NCBI RefSeq assembly: GCF_028368995.1
Contig: NZ_JAQNDL010000003.1
Span: forward strand, 186,001-250,000
Length of the DNA: 64,000 nt
Direction: 5' to 3'
Origin: Nannocystis bainbridge
GTDB lineage: Bacteria; Myxococcota_A; Polyangia; Nannocystales; Nannocystaceae
Shown here: positions 7,943-16,362 of the stretch, piece by piece
Layout: each line of letters starts with the position of its first letter
Position numbering within the stretch: position 1 is the stretch's first letter
Notes under the pieces: generated by a model
What the model was told of the DNA's origin: nothing
The model's database searches: none
What the model saw: the letters and a program-made list of their open reading frames with translations, nothing else
Translations under genes and position numbers: made by a program

Positions 7943-9255
7943 AGCGGCAATCGCAGCACCTGCACCGGCGACAGCCGCTCGTGCGGGAAGATCTGCCCGC
8001 CCGCGAAGCTGCGCAGCTGCGAGTTGGCGATATAGACCAGAGAATCGCCGTCCAGCACCCCCGTCGTCGGGATGTGAAAATCGGGGTGTCCCGCCTCGAG
8101 CACCCGCGCCGCGACGATCCGGTCCAGGCCCGCGGCCAGCGTCAATTGCACGATCCGCCCCCCGCCCGCGCTGTTGTCGATCCCGACCAGCGCGCCGCGG
8201 TGAAAATCCAGCCCGTCGAAACCGTGCGTCGCCACCCCGCGCGGGTGCGGCAGCGTGTGCAGCCGGCGAGTCGCCAGCGGGATCGCCGTCAACCCGCGCA
8301 CGAAGTCGGCCACGAACAGGACGCCCCCGTCGTCCGACAGCGCGATCCCGTTGGGGTACGCGAATTCGCCGGCGGGGGCGACGACCTCGAATTGCGCGCC
8401 CGGCCCCGGTCGCAATCGCAACACCTCGCCCGCCTCGCTGTCGGTCAGGTACAGCGCGCCGTCGGCCGCGATCACCAGATCGTTGAGCAAATGTCGGCCC
8501 GGCGATTCGCGCGGGTAACGGGCCCGCGATCGACCGGTCGACGGATCGAGCTCGTGCAGGGCCGCCCGCCCGCGATGCTCGGCCTCGACGAAGCCCTGCA
8601 TCTCCGGCAGGCCGGCGCTGGCCACCCACAGCGATCCGCGGCGCCGATCGAACTTCATGCCCAGCGGGCTATAGAGCCCGTTCGTGGCGTCGGCGACGGC
8701 GAGGTCGCGGGCCGCCCCGCCGCGCTCGACCGCCACGATCTTGCGCTTGTGAATGCTGCCGACGAAGAACGTGCCGGCGCCCGGGTCGTGGGCGATACCC
8801 TCGGGGATCAGCGCGCGGTCTGCCAGCGTGAATGCGCGGACGCTGGGCGAGGCCGGCAGGCGCGCGCGCGCGGCCGCGGCCAGGCGCTCCAGCGCGGGGC
8901 CGACGAGCCCCGGAAAGTCATGCGCCTGCGGCACGAGCAGGCTGCCCGCCGCGTCGAGCCGGCCCAGCACCGCGAGCGCCTCCTGCTCGCGCCCCGCGGC
9001 CGCCAGCACCGCCGCCCGCAGGTACTCGAGCGCCGGATCGCCGACATCGATCGCCGCCGCCGCGTCGAGCGCGACCAGCCCCGCCGCGAATTCCTGGCGC
9101 CCGAGCGCGGCCCCGAGCTGGCCGTACGCGGCCGTCAGCGCGCCCATCTCGGCCTCCGAGAGCCTCGCCGCGGCCGGCTCGCCCGCCGGCGCCGCCGGCT
9201 CGCCACGGGGCGTGCAGGCGGTCGCAAGGATGGCCAGCAGCAGCAGTCGTCGCAT
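7936..9255 (-). CDS. Beta-propeller (SMP-30/NHL-like) lipoprotein with TPR-like N-terminus
   Basis: A 439-residue lipoprotein with lipobox LATAC at residue 14. Residues 30-120 are Ala-rich helices resembling tetratricopeptide repeats. From about residue 140 the protein reads as a six-bladed propeller of the SMP-30/gluconolactonase type: 'IPEGIAHDPGAGTFFVGS', 'SPLGMKFD', 'HLLNDLVIAADGALYLTDS', 'YPNGIALSDDGGVLFVADF', 'GFDGLDFHRGALVGIDNS'. The conserved metal-ligand positions (Glu of PEGI, Asn of LLNDL, Asn of PNG, Asp of FDGLD) are present, so lactonase activity is possible. Combination with a TPR-like front end is unusual. Substrate unknown. Confidence 0.8.
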   Translation of the reverse strand: MRRLLLLAILATACTPRGEPAAPAGEPAAARLSEAEMGALTAAYGQLGAALGRQEFAAGLVALDAAAAIDVGDPALEYLRAAVLAAAGREQEALAVLGRLDAAGSLLVPQAHDFPGLVGPALERLAAAARARLPASPSVRAFTLADRALIPEGIAHDPGAGTFFVGSIHKRKIVAVERGGAARDLAVADATNGLYSPLGMKFDRRRGSLWVASAGLPEMQGFVEAEHRGRAALHELDPSTGRSRARYPRESPGRHLLNDLVIAADGALYLTDSEAGEVLRLRPGPGAQFEVVAPAGEFAYPNGIALSDDGGVLFVADFVRGLTAIPLATRRLHTLPHPRGVATHGFDGLDFHRGALVGIDNSAGGGRIVQLTLAAGLDRIVAARVLEAGHPDFHIPTTGVLDGDSLVYIANSQLRSFAGGQIFPHERLSPVQVLRLPLR

Positions 9256-9592
9256 CCCCGCGACCCTATCCGAACTCGCGCGCCGCCTCGACCGCGGTGC
9301 AGCGCGCGGGCGCCCGCCCGTGACCGGCCGGGCACGATCGGTGACGCAGGTCGGTGATCGTCCCGCACGTCCCGCGGCACTTCAAGAGCGGGGCACGCCG
9401 CACGCAACCGGGTGATGGTCGCTGCAATTCTTGCCGGAGGGGCCCCGCCTTCTGCGTCGGGCCGTATGGCCGGGCCGACGACGCCAGGTCGAGGCGAGCA
9501 GCACGGCGCCTGCTCGTCGCATTCGAGGTCCTCATAAAAACGACCTCGGAGGACGACGGGAACGATACCAAGCGCCACTGTATAGACGTCGG
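9256..9592. other. Gene-free divergent upstream region
   Basis: About 335 bases between the divergent propeller lipoprotein and protease operon. Open frames here lack protein character. The region should hold both promoters; no clear -35/-10 pair or dyad was found. Confidence 0.35.
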
Positions 9593-10843
9593 ATGGGCTC
9601 TCTCGCAAAACCAGTATGTTCCCCGCTACCCTGGGCCGCGGTCGCCTTTATGTTCGCCGCAGGGGCGACGCCGGGCCCGGCCGGGGCCGATGTCGCCGGT
9701 CCGCCCGGTCCGAGCCGCGTCCTCGACGGATTTGAGGTCGAACCGTGCGCCTGGCCCTCGGCCGTCTATCTCCCGGATTCGAGCGGATTCTGCAGCGGCG
9801 TCCACATCGGCGGGCGGATCGTGCTCACCGAGGCCCATTGCCTCGAGGACACCTACGAGACCGAAGTTTCATGCCAGGAGAACGCCGATTGCCCCGAGCA
9901 GGACGCGTTCGGCAACCCCCTGGCGCTGAGCTGCGAGGACCTCGGCGGCGGTGAGGGCGTCTGCCGCGACACCGCCTCGCTGATCGTCAATTCCCTGCCG
10001 TCGGTCCTGTTCGGCGAGTCCTACCCGAACCACGACGGCCACCCGCGCCGCACGATCCCCGTCGAGTACTGCCGCCAGCGAGAGGTCGGAAAAAAGCCCG
10101 CTTTCGACTTCGCTTATTGTGTGCTGAGCGAAGACCCCGCGGTCCAGCCAGTGCCGATGATGATGCACTGCGAGGCCGACCAGTTTTTGACAAAGGGCGC
10201 GCCGCTGGTCGCCATCGGCTTCGGCAGCGAGGACCTCGACGACAAGCCGCCGCCGAAGGGCACCAAGCGCTTCCTCCTCTCGTCGCTGAAGTTCGACGCC
10301 TCGTCGATCGGCAACATCTCCCATACGCCGTGGATCGGCGCCGGTGACGCGCCGGGGCTGGCGGAGGGCGACTCCGGTGGGCCGCTGTTCGTGCAGCTGC
10401 CCGACAAGACGTGGCGGCTCGTGGGCCTGGCCGAGACGGCGATCTCGCACACGCACGTGTGGATGCACGTCGCTTGGATGCTCGAGGACCCGCACGTCGT
10501 CGCCGAGCAGAGCAAGATCTTGCCGTGCCACACGGCGGACGGGAAATGGGCGCCCACGCCGTCCTGCGGGCAGTTCCCGCTGGCCCCCGACCTCCCCCAG
10601 GGCGACTGGACCCGCGGCGCCTTCGCCTGCCATCACCCCGAGGTCAGCGGCCCGAGCACCACCTGCGGTCAGCCTTTCTCGTCGCTCGCCGCGCAAGACC
10701 TGCCGCCGGGGTCCATGGACGATCGCACGGAGGTCTCTGCATCGCCGGATCGCAGCAATCAAAAAATCGCGCTGCTTGGCCCCCTGCTGGCCGGAGGCCT
10801 CGGCCTGTGGGCCTCGCAGCGGCGGAGGAACCGTCATGACTGA
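9593..10843 (+). CDS. Secreted trypsin-like serine protease (S1) with C-terminal anchor
   Basis: A 416-residue exported protein. The start at MGSLAKPV puts a signal peptide at residues 1-30. The S1 triad is visible: His in 'VLTEAHC' (usually TAAHC), Asp in 'AFDFAYC', and Ser in 'EGDSGGPLF'. Many Cys residues and an acidic insertion ('CQENADCPEQDAFGNPL') lie between His and Asp. The C-terminus has a short hydrophobic helix followed by RRRNRH, resembling the anchor of myxobacterial sorted proteins but without the Cys-x-Cys motif. It overlaps the next gene by eight bases (ATGACTGA), so the operon is translationally coupled. Role is probably extracellular proteolysis; substrate unknown. Confidence 0.85.
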   Translation: MGSLAKPVCSPLPWAAVAFMFAAGATPGPAGADVAGPPGPSRVLDGFEVEPCAWPSAVYLPDSSGFCSGVHIGGRIVLTEAHCLEDTYETEVSCQENADCPEQDAFGNPLALSCEDLGGGEGVCRDTASLIVNSLPSVLFGESYPNHDGHPRRTIPVEYCRQREVGKKPAFDFAYCVLSEDPAVQPVPMMMHCEADQFLTKGAPLVAIGFGSEDLDDKPPPKGTKRFLLSSLKFDASSIGNISHTPWIGAGDAPGLAEGDSGGPLFVQLPDKTWRLVGLAETAISHTHVWMHVAWMLEDPHVVAEQSKILPCHTADGKWAPTPSCGQFPLAPDLPQGDWTRGAFACHHPEVSGPSTTCGQPFSSLAAQDLPPGSMDDRTEVSASPDRSNQKIALLGPLLAGGLGLWASQRRRNRHD

Positions 10844-12200
10844 ACATCGTCTCGCTGCGATCGCACTCGGCGTTCTCGCGGCCTGCTCGCCCGGCGGCGG
10901 TGACGACGGCTCGGCCACGGCCGGTGATACCGCGTTCACGACCACCGGCGAACCAGTGGAGACCTTCCCGACCGAAGGCAGCGCCTCCGACTCCGGCTTC
11001 AACCCCGATTTCCGCCGCGTGCTCGGCGGCACCACCGTCGAGTCCGCCTATACGCGGGTCCGGGTCGGTCAGCTCGATCGCGTCGATGCGACCGGCTGCT
11101 GCGCCGACTATGTGCTCGCGGGGCCGGCCCAGAACCACGTAAAGATCCTCTTCGGCGCGCCCTCCCGCGGCCTGTTGTTCCTCGCGGACACCCCCGATCA
11201 GGCGTTCACCATGGGCCCGGCGACCGTCGGCATCGACGACATCGTGGTCGGCGATTTTGATGCCGACGGCCGCGAGGACGTGCTCGCGCTCCGCAGCGAC
11301 GGGATCGTCGGCATTCGCCGCGGCGTGGGCGTCGCCGCGCCGGCCCTCGTGCTCTCCGAGCAGCTGATCGAGGTCCCGCTGACGACCAAGCACACCCGGG
11401 GCCGCCGCTCGCTTGCGCTCGCCGACCTCGACTGTCTCGGCAAGCCCGACCTCGTCGCCGTCTCGCCCGCGGACGACCACGTGGTGTACGCTCTGGCGGT
11501 GCCTGGTGATGTGTTCAGCCCCGCGCAAGTCCATGCGACCGGCGCCGGCACGGCCCCGCAGCAGCTCGCTGTCGGCGACGTCGACGGGGACGGCGACAAC
11601 GACATCATCACCGGCAACAGCCACGGCTCGGCCTCGGTCCTGCGCAACGAATGCGCCGGCGCCTTCGCGCCCGCCGTCGAGTTCCCCCTCTTCACAAAAC
11701 CGTTCGACACGCCCGGCATGCAGGTCGCCATCGGTCGCATGTGCATCGGCGAGACGACCTCGCATTGGCCGGCCATCGCCCTCGGCCACGCCGACCAGGT
11801 CTTCATCCTCTGCGGCAACAGCAAGGGCACCTTCGACGCGATCGACGAGGAGCCGTCGGCCGCGTTCGGCGTGCCCGTCGACTACATCATGGACAGCAAC
11901 GAGAAAGGTACCGATGACGGCGCCACGGTGTTCCAGCTGCAGTACTGGGAGCCGACGCTCAGCCTGCACGTGCTGTGGTCGGGGCAACAAGAGGTCGTGC
12001 GCTTCGTCGCCTCGCCCCTGGCAGGATCCGTCGGCCCCGGGGTGCCGGTCGCAGATCTCGCAGGCCGGGACTTCATCATGGGCGAGGGCCACAAGTCCTT
12101 CGCGCTCCATCGCAGCCAGGCAGCGGCCGGTTTACAGTGGACACATATCGTACGACTCGTGCAAGGCAGTTCCTTGACCGACATCGGTTTTGCGAGGTGA
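10836..12200 (+). CDS. FG-GAP/VCBS beta-propeller lipoprotein
   Basis: A 454-residue lipoprotein (lipobox VLAAC at residue 16) with a Ser/Thr/Gly linker. Blades carry Ca-binding loops of the FG-GAP type: 'VVGDFDADGREDVLAL', 'LALADLDCLGKPDLVAV', 'AVGDVDGDGDNDIITG'. Such propellers mediate adhesion or protein contacts outside the cell. GGAGGA lies 5-10 bases before the ATG. The start overlaps the protease stop, and a mini-lipoprotein gene begins three bases after this stop, so all are one transcript. It may be a surface partner or inhibitor of the protease; this is inferred from coupling alone. Confidence 0.8.
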   Translation: MTEHRLAAIALGVLAACSPGGGDDGSATAGDTAFTTTGEPVETFPTEGSASDSGFNPDFRRVLGGTTVESAYTRVRVGQLDRVDATGCCADYVLAGPAQNHVKILFGAPSRGLLFLADTPDQAFTMGPATVGIDDIVVGDFDADGREDVLALRSDGIVGIRRGVGVAAPALVLSEQLIEVPLTTKHTRGRRSLALADLDCLGKPDLVAVSPADDHVVYALAVPGDVFSPAQVHATGAGTAPQQLAVGDVDGDGDNDIITGNSHGSASVLRNECAGAFAPAVEFPLFTKPFDTPGMQVAIGRMCIGETTSHWPAIALGHADQVFILCGNSKGTFDAIDEEPSAAFGVPVDYIMDSNEKGTDDGATVFQLQYWEPTLSLHVLWSGQQEVVRFVASPLAGSVGPGVPVADLAGRDFIMGEGHKSFALHRSQAAAGLQWTHIVRLVQGSSLTDIGFAR

Positions 12201-12203
12201 AAC

Positions 12204-12554
12204 ATGCGGGTATATGCACCCCTCTCCATCGTGTTCGGTTGGTCCCTGGCCGCTTGTGGCGAAGACCCGGCCGAACCTGATCTGGAAGCCATCAGCCGCG
12301 ACTATTGTACCATCGTTCAAGAGTGCAATCCTGCGGCTGCCTTTCCCAGCCAGGAGGAGTGTGAGGCCCACTCCTCGCAGGAATACGCCCTCGCGCGAAA
12401 AGACGATCCCCCGTGCTTCGAAGCGCTCATGAACTGGGAGGCTTGCGTGGGCGCGCTGGAAAATTGCGAAGAGTATGACCTCTATCTATACGCCATGGGC
12501 ACGCAATGCCTGGAGGAACGCGATGAATTCTATAACTATTGCATGGTCATCTAG
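12204..12554 (+). CDS. Cys-rich mini-lipoprotein A
   Basis: A 116-residue lipoprotein with lipobox SLAAC near residue 18. The mature part holds eight spaced Cys residues ('YCTIVQEC', 'EECEAH', 'PPCFEALMNWEACVGALENC', 'TQCLEE', 'YNYC'). The pattern matches that of the next gene, so the two are tandem paralogues. No known domain is recognised. It starts three bases after the FG-GAP gene. Base composition is slightly lower in GC than its neighbours. Confidence 0.7.
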   Translation: MRVYAPLSIVFGWSLAACGEDPAEPDLEAISRDYCTIVQECNPAAAFPSQEECEAHSSQEYALARKDDPPCFEALMNWEACVGALENCEEYDLYLYAMGTQCLEERDEFYNYCMVI

Positions 12555-12969
12555 GATATTGACCGCAGCCTTCGTAATGTTCACCGCCTGCGCCGACCGA
12601 GCCCTCGAGGACGGCGCATCGGAGAGCTCGACCACCCTCGCCGCGGAGACGGCGGACCCCAGCGAGCATCCCGAGGCCGACACGATCGCGCGGCGCTGCG
12701 CGTGGATCGTCGACTGCCAGTTCGGCTGGGACGAGCGCGCCGAGTGCGAGCGCGACCACGCGGCGCGCCTCGCCGGCTATCGCGCGGACGACACCGCGTC
12801 GCTCGACTGCGTCCCCGCGACCCTCGATTTCTGGGCCTGCGGCAACGAGGCCACCGACTGCAGGGAGTTCTGGTTCAGCTGGGGGCTGCTCGAACACAAC
12901 GAGCGGTGCGGCGACGCCAAGGAGCGGGTCTGCGAGGCCCGCTGCGGCGGCTGCGTCAGCGACACCTGA
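12523..12969 (+). CDS. Cys-rich mini-lipoprotein B, paralogue of A
   Basis: A 148-residue lipoprotein starting at an ATG preceded by GGAGGAA, inside the last 32 bases of the previous gene. The signal ends in lipobox FTAC. The Cys framework 'RCAWIVDC', 'AECERDH', 'LDCVPATLDFWACGNEATDC' lines up with that of the upstream gene ('YCTIVQEC', 'EECEAH', 'PCFEALMNWEACVGALENC'), so the pair arose by duplication. The C-terminal extension 'CEARCGGC' is unique to this copy. Function unknown. It is the last gene of the protease operon and ends seven bases from the converging dehydrogenase gene. Confidence 0.7.
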   Translation: MNSITIAWSSRILTAAFVMFTACADRALEDGASESSTTLAAETADPSEHPEADTIARRCAWIVDCQFGWDERAECERDHAARLAGYRADDTASLDCVPATLDFWACGNEATDCREFWFSWGLLEHNERCGDAKERVCEARCGGCVSDT

Positions 12970-12975
12970 CGCCGC

Positions 12976-14484
12976 TCATTGCTGGTACCAGTCGTCGAAC
13001 GGTGCCAGCGCCCACAGCACCGTCTTCCACGTCGTGTACGTATCGACCGCCTGCGGCCCGCAGTCGCGGCCGAAGCCTGACGACTTCACCCCGCCGAACG
13101 GCACCTCGACCGGCGTCGGGTTGTAGTTGTTGATCCACACATAGCCCGACTGCAGCTCCTGCGTGCACCGCAGCGCCCGCTGCACGCTCCCCGTCCATGC
13201 CCCGGCCGCCAGCCCGAACTCGGTCGCGTTGGCCAGCGCGATCGCCTCGTCGTCCGTCGTGAACTTCGTGATGGTCACCACCGGCCCGAAGATCTCCTCC
13301 TGGAACACGCGGTGCTCCGGCTTCACCTCTGCCAGCACCGTCGGCAGGTACCAGTGCCCGCGCGCGAAGTGCTGCTCGGCCGGCGGCGGCCCGCCGCACA
13401 GCCGCTTCGCCCCCTCCGCCAGCCCGACCTCCACGTAGTCCGCGACCTTGCGCGCGTGCGCGGCCGAGATCAGCGCGCCCATCTGGCTGCGCTCGTCGAG
13501 CGGCGGCAGCACGCGGATCGCCCGCGCGCGCTCGACCAGGCGGGCCACGAAGCGCTCGTAGATCCCCGCCTGCACGAGCAGGCGGCTGCCCGCGTTGCAG
13601 TTCTCGCCCTGATTATAAAAGATGCCGAACGCCGCGCCGGCGCTGGCGCGCTCGAGGTCGGCGTCGTCGAACACGATGTTGGGTGATTTGCCGCCGAGCT
13701 CGAGCTGCGTCGGTCGCAGCAGATCGGCGCGCGCGTGCAGCACCTTGCGCCCGGTCACCACCCCGCCGGTGAACGCCAGCACGTCGACGTGGGGGTGGCT
13801 CGCCAGCGGCGCGCCGGCGTCGCTCCCGGTGCCGCAGACGACGTTGAACACCCCCGGCGGCACCCCAGCCGCCAGCGCCAGCTCGGCCGCCGCCAGCATC
13901 GTCAGGCTCGTCAGCTCGCTGGGCTTGAGCACCACGCTGCAGCCGCTGCACAGCGCCGGCGCGAACTTCCACGCGCCGACGTACAGCGGGAAGTTCCATG
14001 GCGTGATCTGCCCGACCACCCCGGCCGGCTCGCGGATCACCGTGGCGAAGCTGTTGCCCGGCACGCGCGTGGTCTGCCCGAACAGCTGCGACGCCAGGCC
14101 GGCGTAGTACTCGAGGATCTCCGCGGTGCCGACGATGTCGGCGCGGGCCTCGGCGATCGGCTTGCCGCTGTCGCGCGTCTCGAGCCACGCCAGCGCCTCG
14201 GCCTCGTCGCGGATCGCCCGCGCGAACGCCCACAGCACGCGCCCGCGGTGGGCCGGGTCGGCGCGCGACCAGGCGCCGGCGACGAAGCTGGCGCGCGCAG
14301 CCCGGACCGCGCGATCGATGTCCTCGGCGCCACCCGCGGGGATCGTGGCGAAGATCTCGCCGGTGGCCGGGTCCTCGACGGGCAACGTCGCGCCGCCCGT
14401 CGACGGCACCACGCGGCCGTCGATCACGTGGCCCTGAGGGTGGAGGAAGCGCGCGGCGCCGGCGGGGATCGTGGCAGTGCTCAT
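12976..14484 (-). CDS. Aldehyde dehydrogenase, betaine-aldehyde dehydrogenase-like
   Basis: A 502-residue NAD(P)-dependent aldehyde dehydrogenase. Landmarks in order: 'TPWNFPLYVGAWKFAPAL' (cofactor/oxyanion Asn), 'VLKPSELT', general base Glu in 'LELGGKSPNIVF', nucleophile Cys in 'NQGENCNAGSR' near residue 295, 'EEIFGPV' and 'PFGGVKSSGFGR'. The usual glycine-rich 'GST' turn reads 'FTGGVVTGRKV' here. The whole pattern is closest to betaine-aldehyde or gamma-aminobutyraldehyde dehydrogenases, but no choline or betaine genes are nearby, so the physiological aldehyde is unknown. The start at MSTATIPAG was chosen for family length. It is divergent from a MAPEG gene about 100 bases away. Confidence 0.88.
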   Translation of the reverse strand: MSTATIPAGAARFLHPQGHVIDGRVVPSTGGATLPVEDPATGEIFATIPAGGAEDIDRAVRAARASFVAGAWSRADPAHRGRVLWAFARAIRDEAEALAWLETRDSGKPIAEARADIVGTAEILEYYAGLASQLFGQTTRVPGNSFATVIREPAGVVGQITPWNFPLYVGAWKFAPALCSGCSVVLKPSELTSLTMLAAAELALAAGVPPGVFNVVCGTGSDAGAPLASHPHVDVLAFTGGVVTGRKVLHARADLLRPTQLELGGKSPNIVFDDADLERASAGAAFGIFYNQGENCNAGSRLLVQAGIYERFVARLVERARAIRVLPPLDERSQMGALISAAHARKVADYVEVGLAEGAKRLCGGPPPAEQHFARGHWYLPTVLAEVKPEHRVFQEEIFGPVVTITKFTTDDEAIALANATEFGLAAGAWTGSVQRALRCTQELQSGYVWINNYNPTPVEVPFGGVKSSGFGRDCGPQAVDTYTTWKTVLWALAPFDDWYQQ

Positions 14485-14580
14485 GAGGACGGCGGCGAGT
14501 CTACCCGTGAAGGCGTCACCGCGGATACCGCCGAACGCCCGGCTCGGGCGACCGCCGCGGGCGCTGGTATCCTCGCCGCC

Positions 14581-14958
14581 ATGGTCACCGAGACGCCCGT
14601 GTTCGCCGCCCTCCTGCTCCTGCTCGTCACGCTGCTGGCCGTGAACACCTCGCTCACGCGCATGCGCCTGCAGATCCGCCTCGGCGACGGCGGCGACGAA
14701 CGCATGACTCGCGCCATTCGCGCGCACGCCAACGCGTTCGAGCATGTGCTGCCATTCGTCCTGCTGCTGTTCTTCTACGAGCAATCGGGCGCCTGCGCGA
14801 CCGCCATTCGCTGGTTCGGCGGGCTGTTCCTGGCGGCGCGGCTCGGCCACGCGATCGGCATGCTGCGCGGCCCGTTCAACCTGCTGCGCTTCGGCGCCTC
14901 GCTCACCGCCGTGCTCGAGGTGTGGCTGGCGCTGTCGCTGCTGCGCAACCTCCTGTGA
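14581..14958 (+). CDS. MAPEG family membrane protein
   Basis: A 125-residue protein with four predicted membrane helices of the MAPEG type (membrane proteins in eicosanoid and glutathione metabolism). Helix 1 is 'FAALLLLLVTLLAVNTS', followed by the conserved 'RMTRAIRAHANAFEHVLPFVLLL', where the RAHxNxxE signature supports glutathione or lipid binding. Length is typical. The small-molecule substrate is unknown. It converges with the following lipoprotein gene, whose stop is only three bases away. Confidence 0.85.
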   Translation: MVTETPVFAALLLLLVTLLAVNTSLTRMRLQIRLGDGGDERMTRAIRAHANAFEHVLPFVLLLFFYEQSGACATAIRWFGGLFLAARLGHAIGMLRGPFNLLRFGASLTAVLEVWLALSLLRNLL

Positions 14959-14961
14959 CGG

Positions 14962-16362
14962 TCACTGCGGCAGCCGCAAGTCCAGGAACCCGTCGACCAC
15001 CGCGCGCGAGAGCACGTTCGGCAATGCCGGCACGATCGCCGCGGCCGCCGCCGGCACCTCGTCCGGGTGAATCACCGCGACCTGCACCGCGCGCGCGGAC
15101 TCGTCGAGCAGGAACAGGTAATAACGATCGTCCTGCGCCCGCCGCCACGCCGGGCCCTCGGCCGACGCCGGATCGTCGGCGTCGATCACCGCCCCGTGGT
15201 CCATCGCCGTCAGGCTGTTGACGTCGACCAGATCGGCGTCGCCCGGGAACTGCTCGATGCCGCACGACTCGATCCCGCAAGTCACCCCGCCGAGCGAGCC
15301 GACCTGATACGAGCGAATGCCGGTGCTGATGATGTCGCGGTTGCCCCACTGCGGCCCGGACGCCTCCGGAATCACCTCGAACACGTTGATCTGCCCGCAG
15401 CCATCGCCCAATTGGCCATTGTCGGTATTATTAAAACAATGACATGGGTGGTAGCCCGACCAGCCGTCGCGGTTCAGCTCCGACGGCGACACCCCGATCC
15501 ACGGCGCGTCCTGCTCCCGCTCGTCCTCGCCGTCGGCGATGCAGCTGAGCGGCGACAGCCCGGGATCGTCGGCGTACGGCATCGACGCCAGCAGCACGAC
15601 GAGCTTCGAGCCGGCCCAGCCGTGGTAATCGAGGTCCGACCCGGGGCAGTACGGCTCGCTGCCGGGGCCGCACGGGAACGGCTGCGCCTGCATCGCATAA
15701 TAGGCGCAGTTGTTGCCGAGGTCGCCGAGCAGCTCCTTCGCCCCGTTCGGGCCCGACAGCTGGAGGTTGTACGGCTGGTCCGGGGTGCGGCGGTCCCACA
15801 GCGAGCGGATCGCCCACGGGCCGTCGCTCGGCCCGAGCGGCTGATACACCGCCAGCGCCTTGATGCGCAGCGGCCCCTCGAGCACCAGGTGGAGCTGCTC
15901 GTTGAACGGCGTCAGTCGGTCGGAGGTCACCTCGTGCCGCGTGCGGCAGCAGAACTCGGAGCCCCACCCGAAATCGATGGTCTCCGACTGCACGTCGCAG
16001 CGCGCATCGCCGGGCTCGGCCTCGATCCGGCGGCCCCAGTAGCCGGGCGCGCCGATGTTGGTAAACGTCAGCGTCCCGCCGCGCGTGGGCTCGCCGTCGT
16101 TGTCCGGCTCGACCGGCGGATGCGGCGGCGCGTGCGGCTCGTCGAGGTCGTCCCAGCCGCCCGTGTCGGGCTCGCCCGCCGACGTCGACCCGCCCGCCGA
16201 TGTCGGCTCTCCTGCCGACGTCGGCTCGCCCGCCGAAGTCGGCTCGCCCGCCGAAGTCGGCTCTCCCGCCGACGTCGATCCGCCGGCCGAAGATGGCCCC
16301 CCGTTCGCGCCGCACGCGGTGATCACCGCCAGCAGCGACAGCGCGCGCTGCCAGTCCCTCAC
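14962..16362 (-). CDS. Large lipoprotein resembling fungal Tos1 cell-wall protein
   Basis: A 466-residue lipoprotein. The likely start is a GTG overlapping the stop of the upstream gene by four bases (GTGA), giving a signal with lipobox AVITAC. A linker of about seven SAGEP/SAGGS units follows. The globular part begins with 'GGTLTFTNIGAPGYWGRRIE', contains 'GSDLDYHGWAGSKLVVLLASMPY' and later 'YHPCHCFNNTDNGQLGDGCGQINVFEV'. That last segment recalls the 'CSCW..GCGE-DIFEV' core of fungal Tos1/YJL171C proteins, a glucanase-like fold related to GH16. The assignment is by motif resemblance only. It may bind or cut beta-glucan, which would suit predation on fungi (inference). Confidence 0.55.
   Translation of the reverse strand: MRDWQRALSLLAVITACGANGGPSSAGGSTSAGEPTSAGEPTSAGEPTSAGEPTSAGGSTSAGEPDTGGWDDLDEPHAPPHPPVEPDNDGEPTRGGTLTFTNIGAPGYWGRRIEAEPGDARCDVQSETIDFGWGSEFCCRTRHEVTSDRLTPFNEQLHLVLEGPLRIKALAVYQPLGPSDGPWAIRSLWDRRTPDQPYNLQLSGPNGAKELLGDLGNNCAYYAMQAQPFPCGPGSEPYCPGSDLDYHGWAGSKLVVLLASMPYADDPGLSPLSCIADGEDEREQDAPWIGVSPSELNRDGWSGYHPCHCFNNTDNGQLGDGCGQINVFEVIPEASGPQWGNRDIISTGIRSYQVGSLGGVTCGIESCGIEQFPGDADLVDVNSLTAMDHGAVIDADDPASAEGPAWRRAQDDRYYLFLLDESARAVQVAVIHPDEVPAAAAAIVPALPNVLSRAVVDGFLDLRLPQ

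Noticed and set aside
10644..12110. Long open frame of almost 490 codons on the minus strand
   Set aside because: It is antisense to the FG-GAP lipoprotein, with the Arg/Ala/Gly-rich character caused by GC bias and no recognisable domain. Many similar frames occur, e.g. opposite the kinase at 41238-42929.
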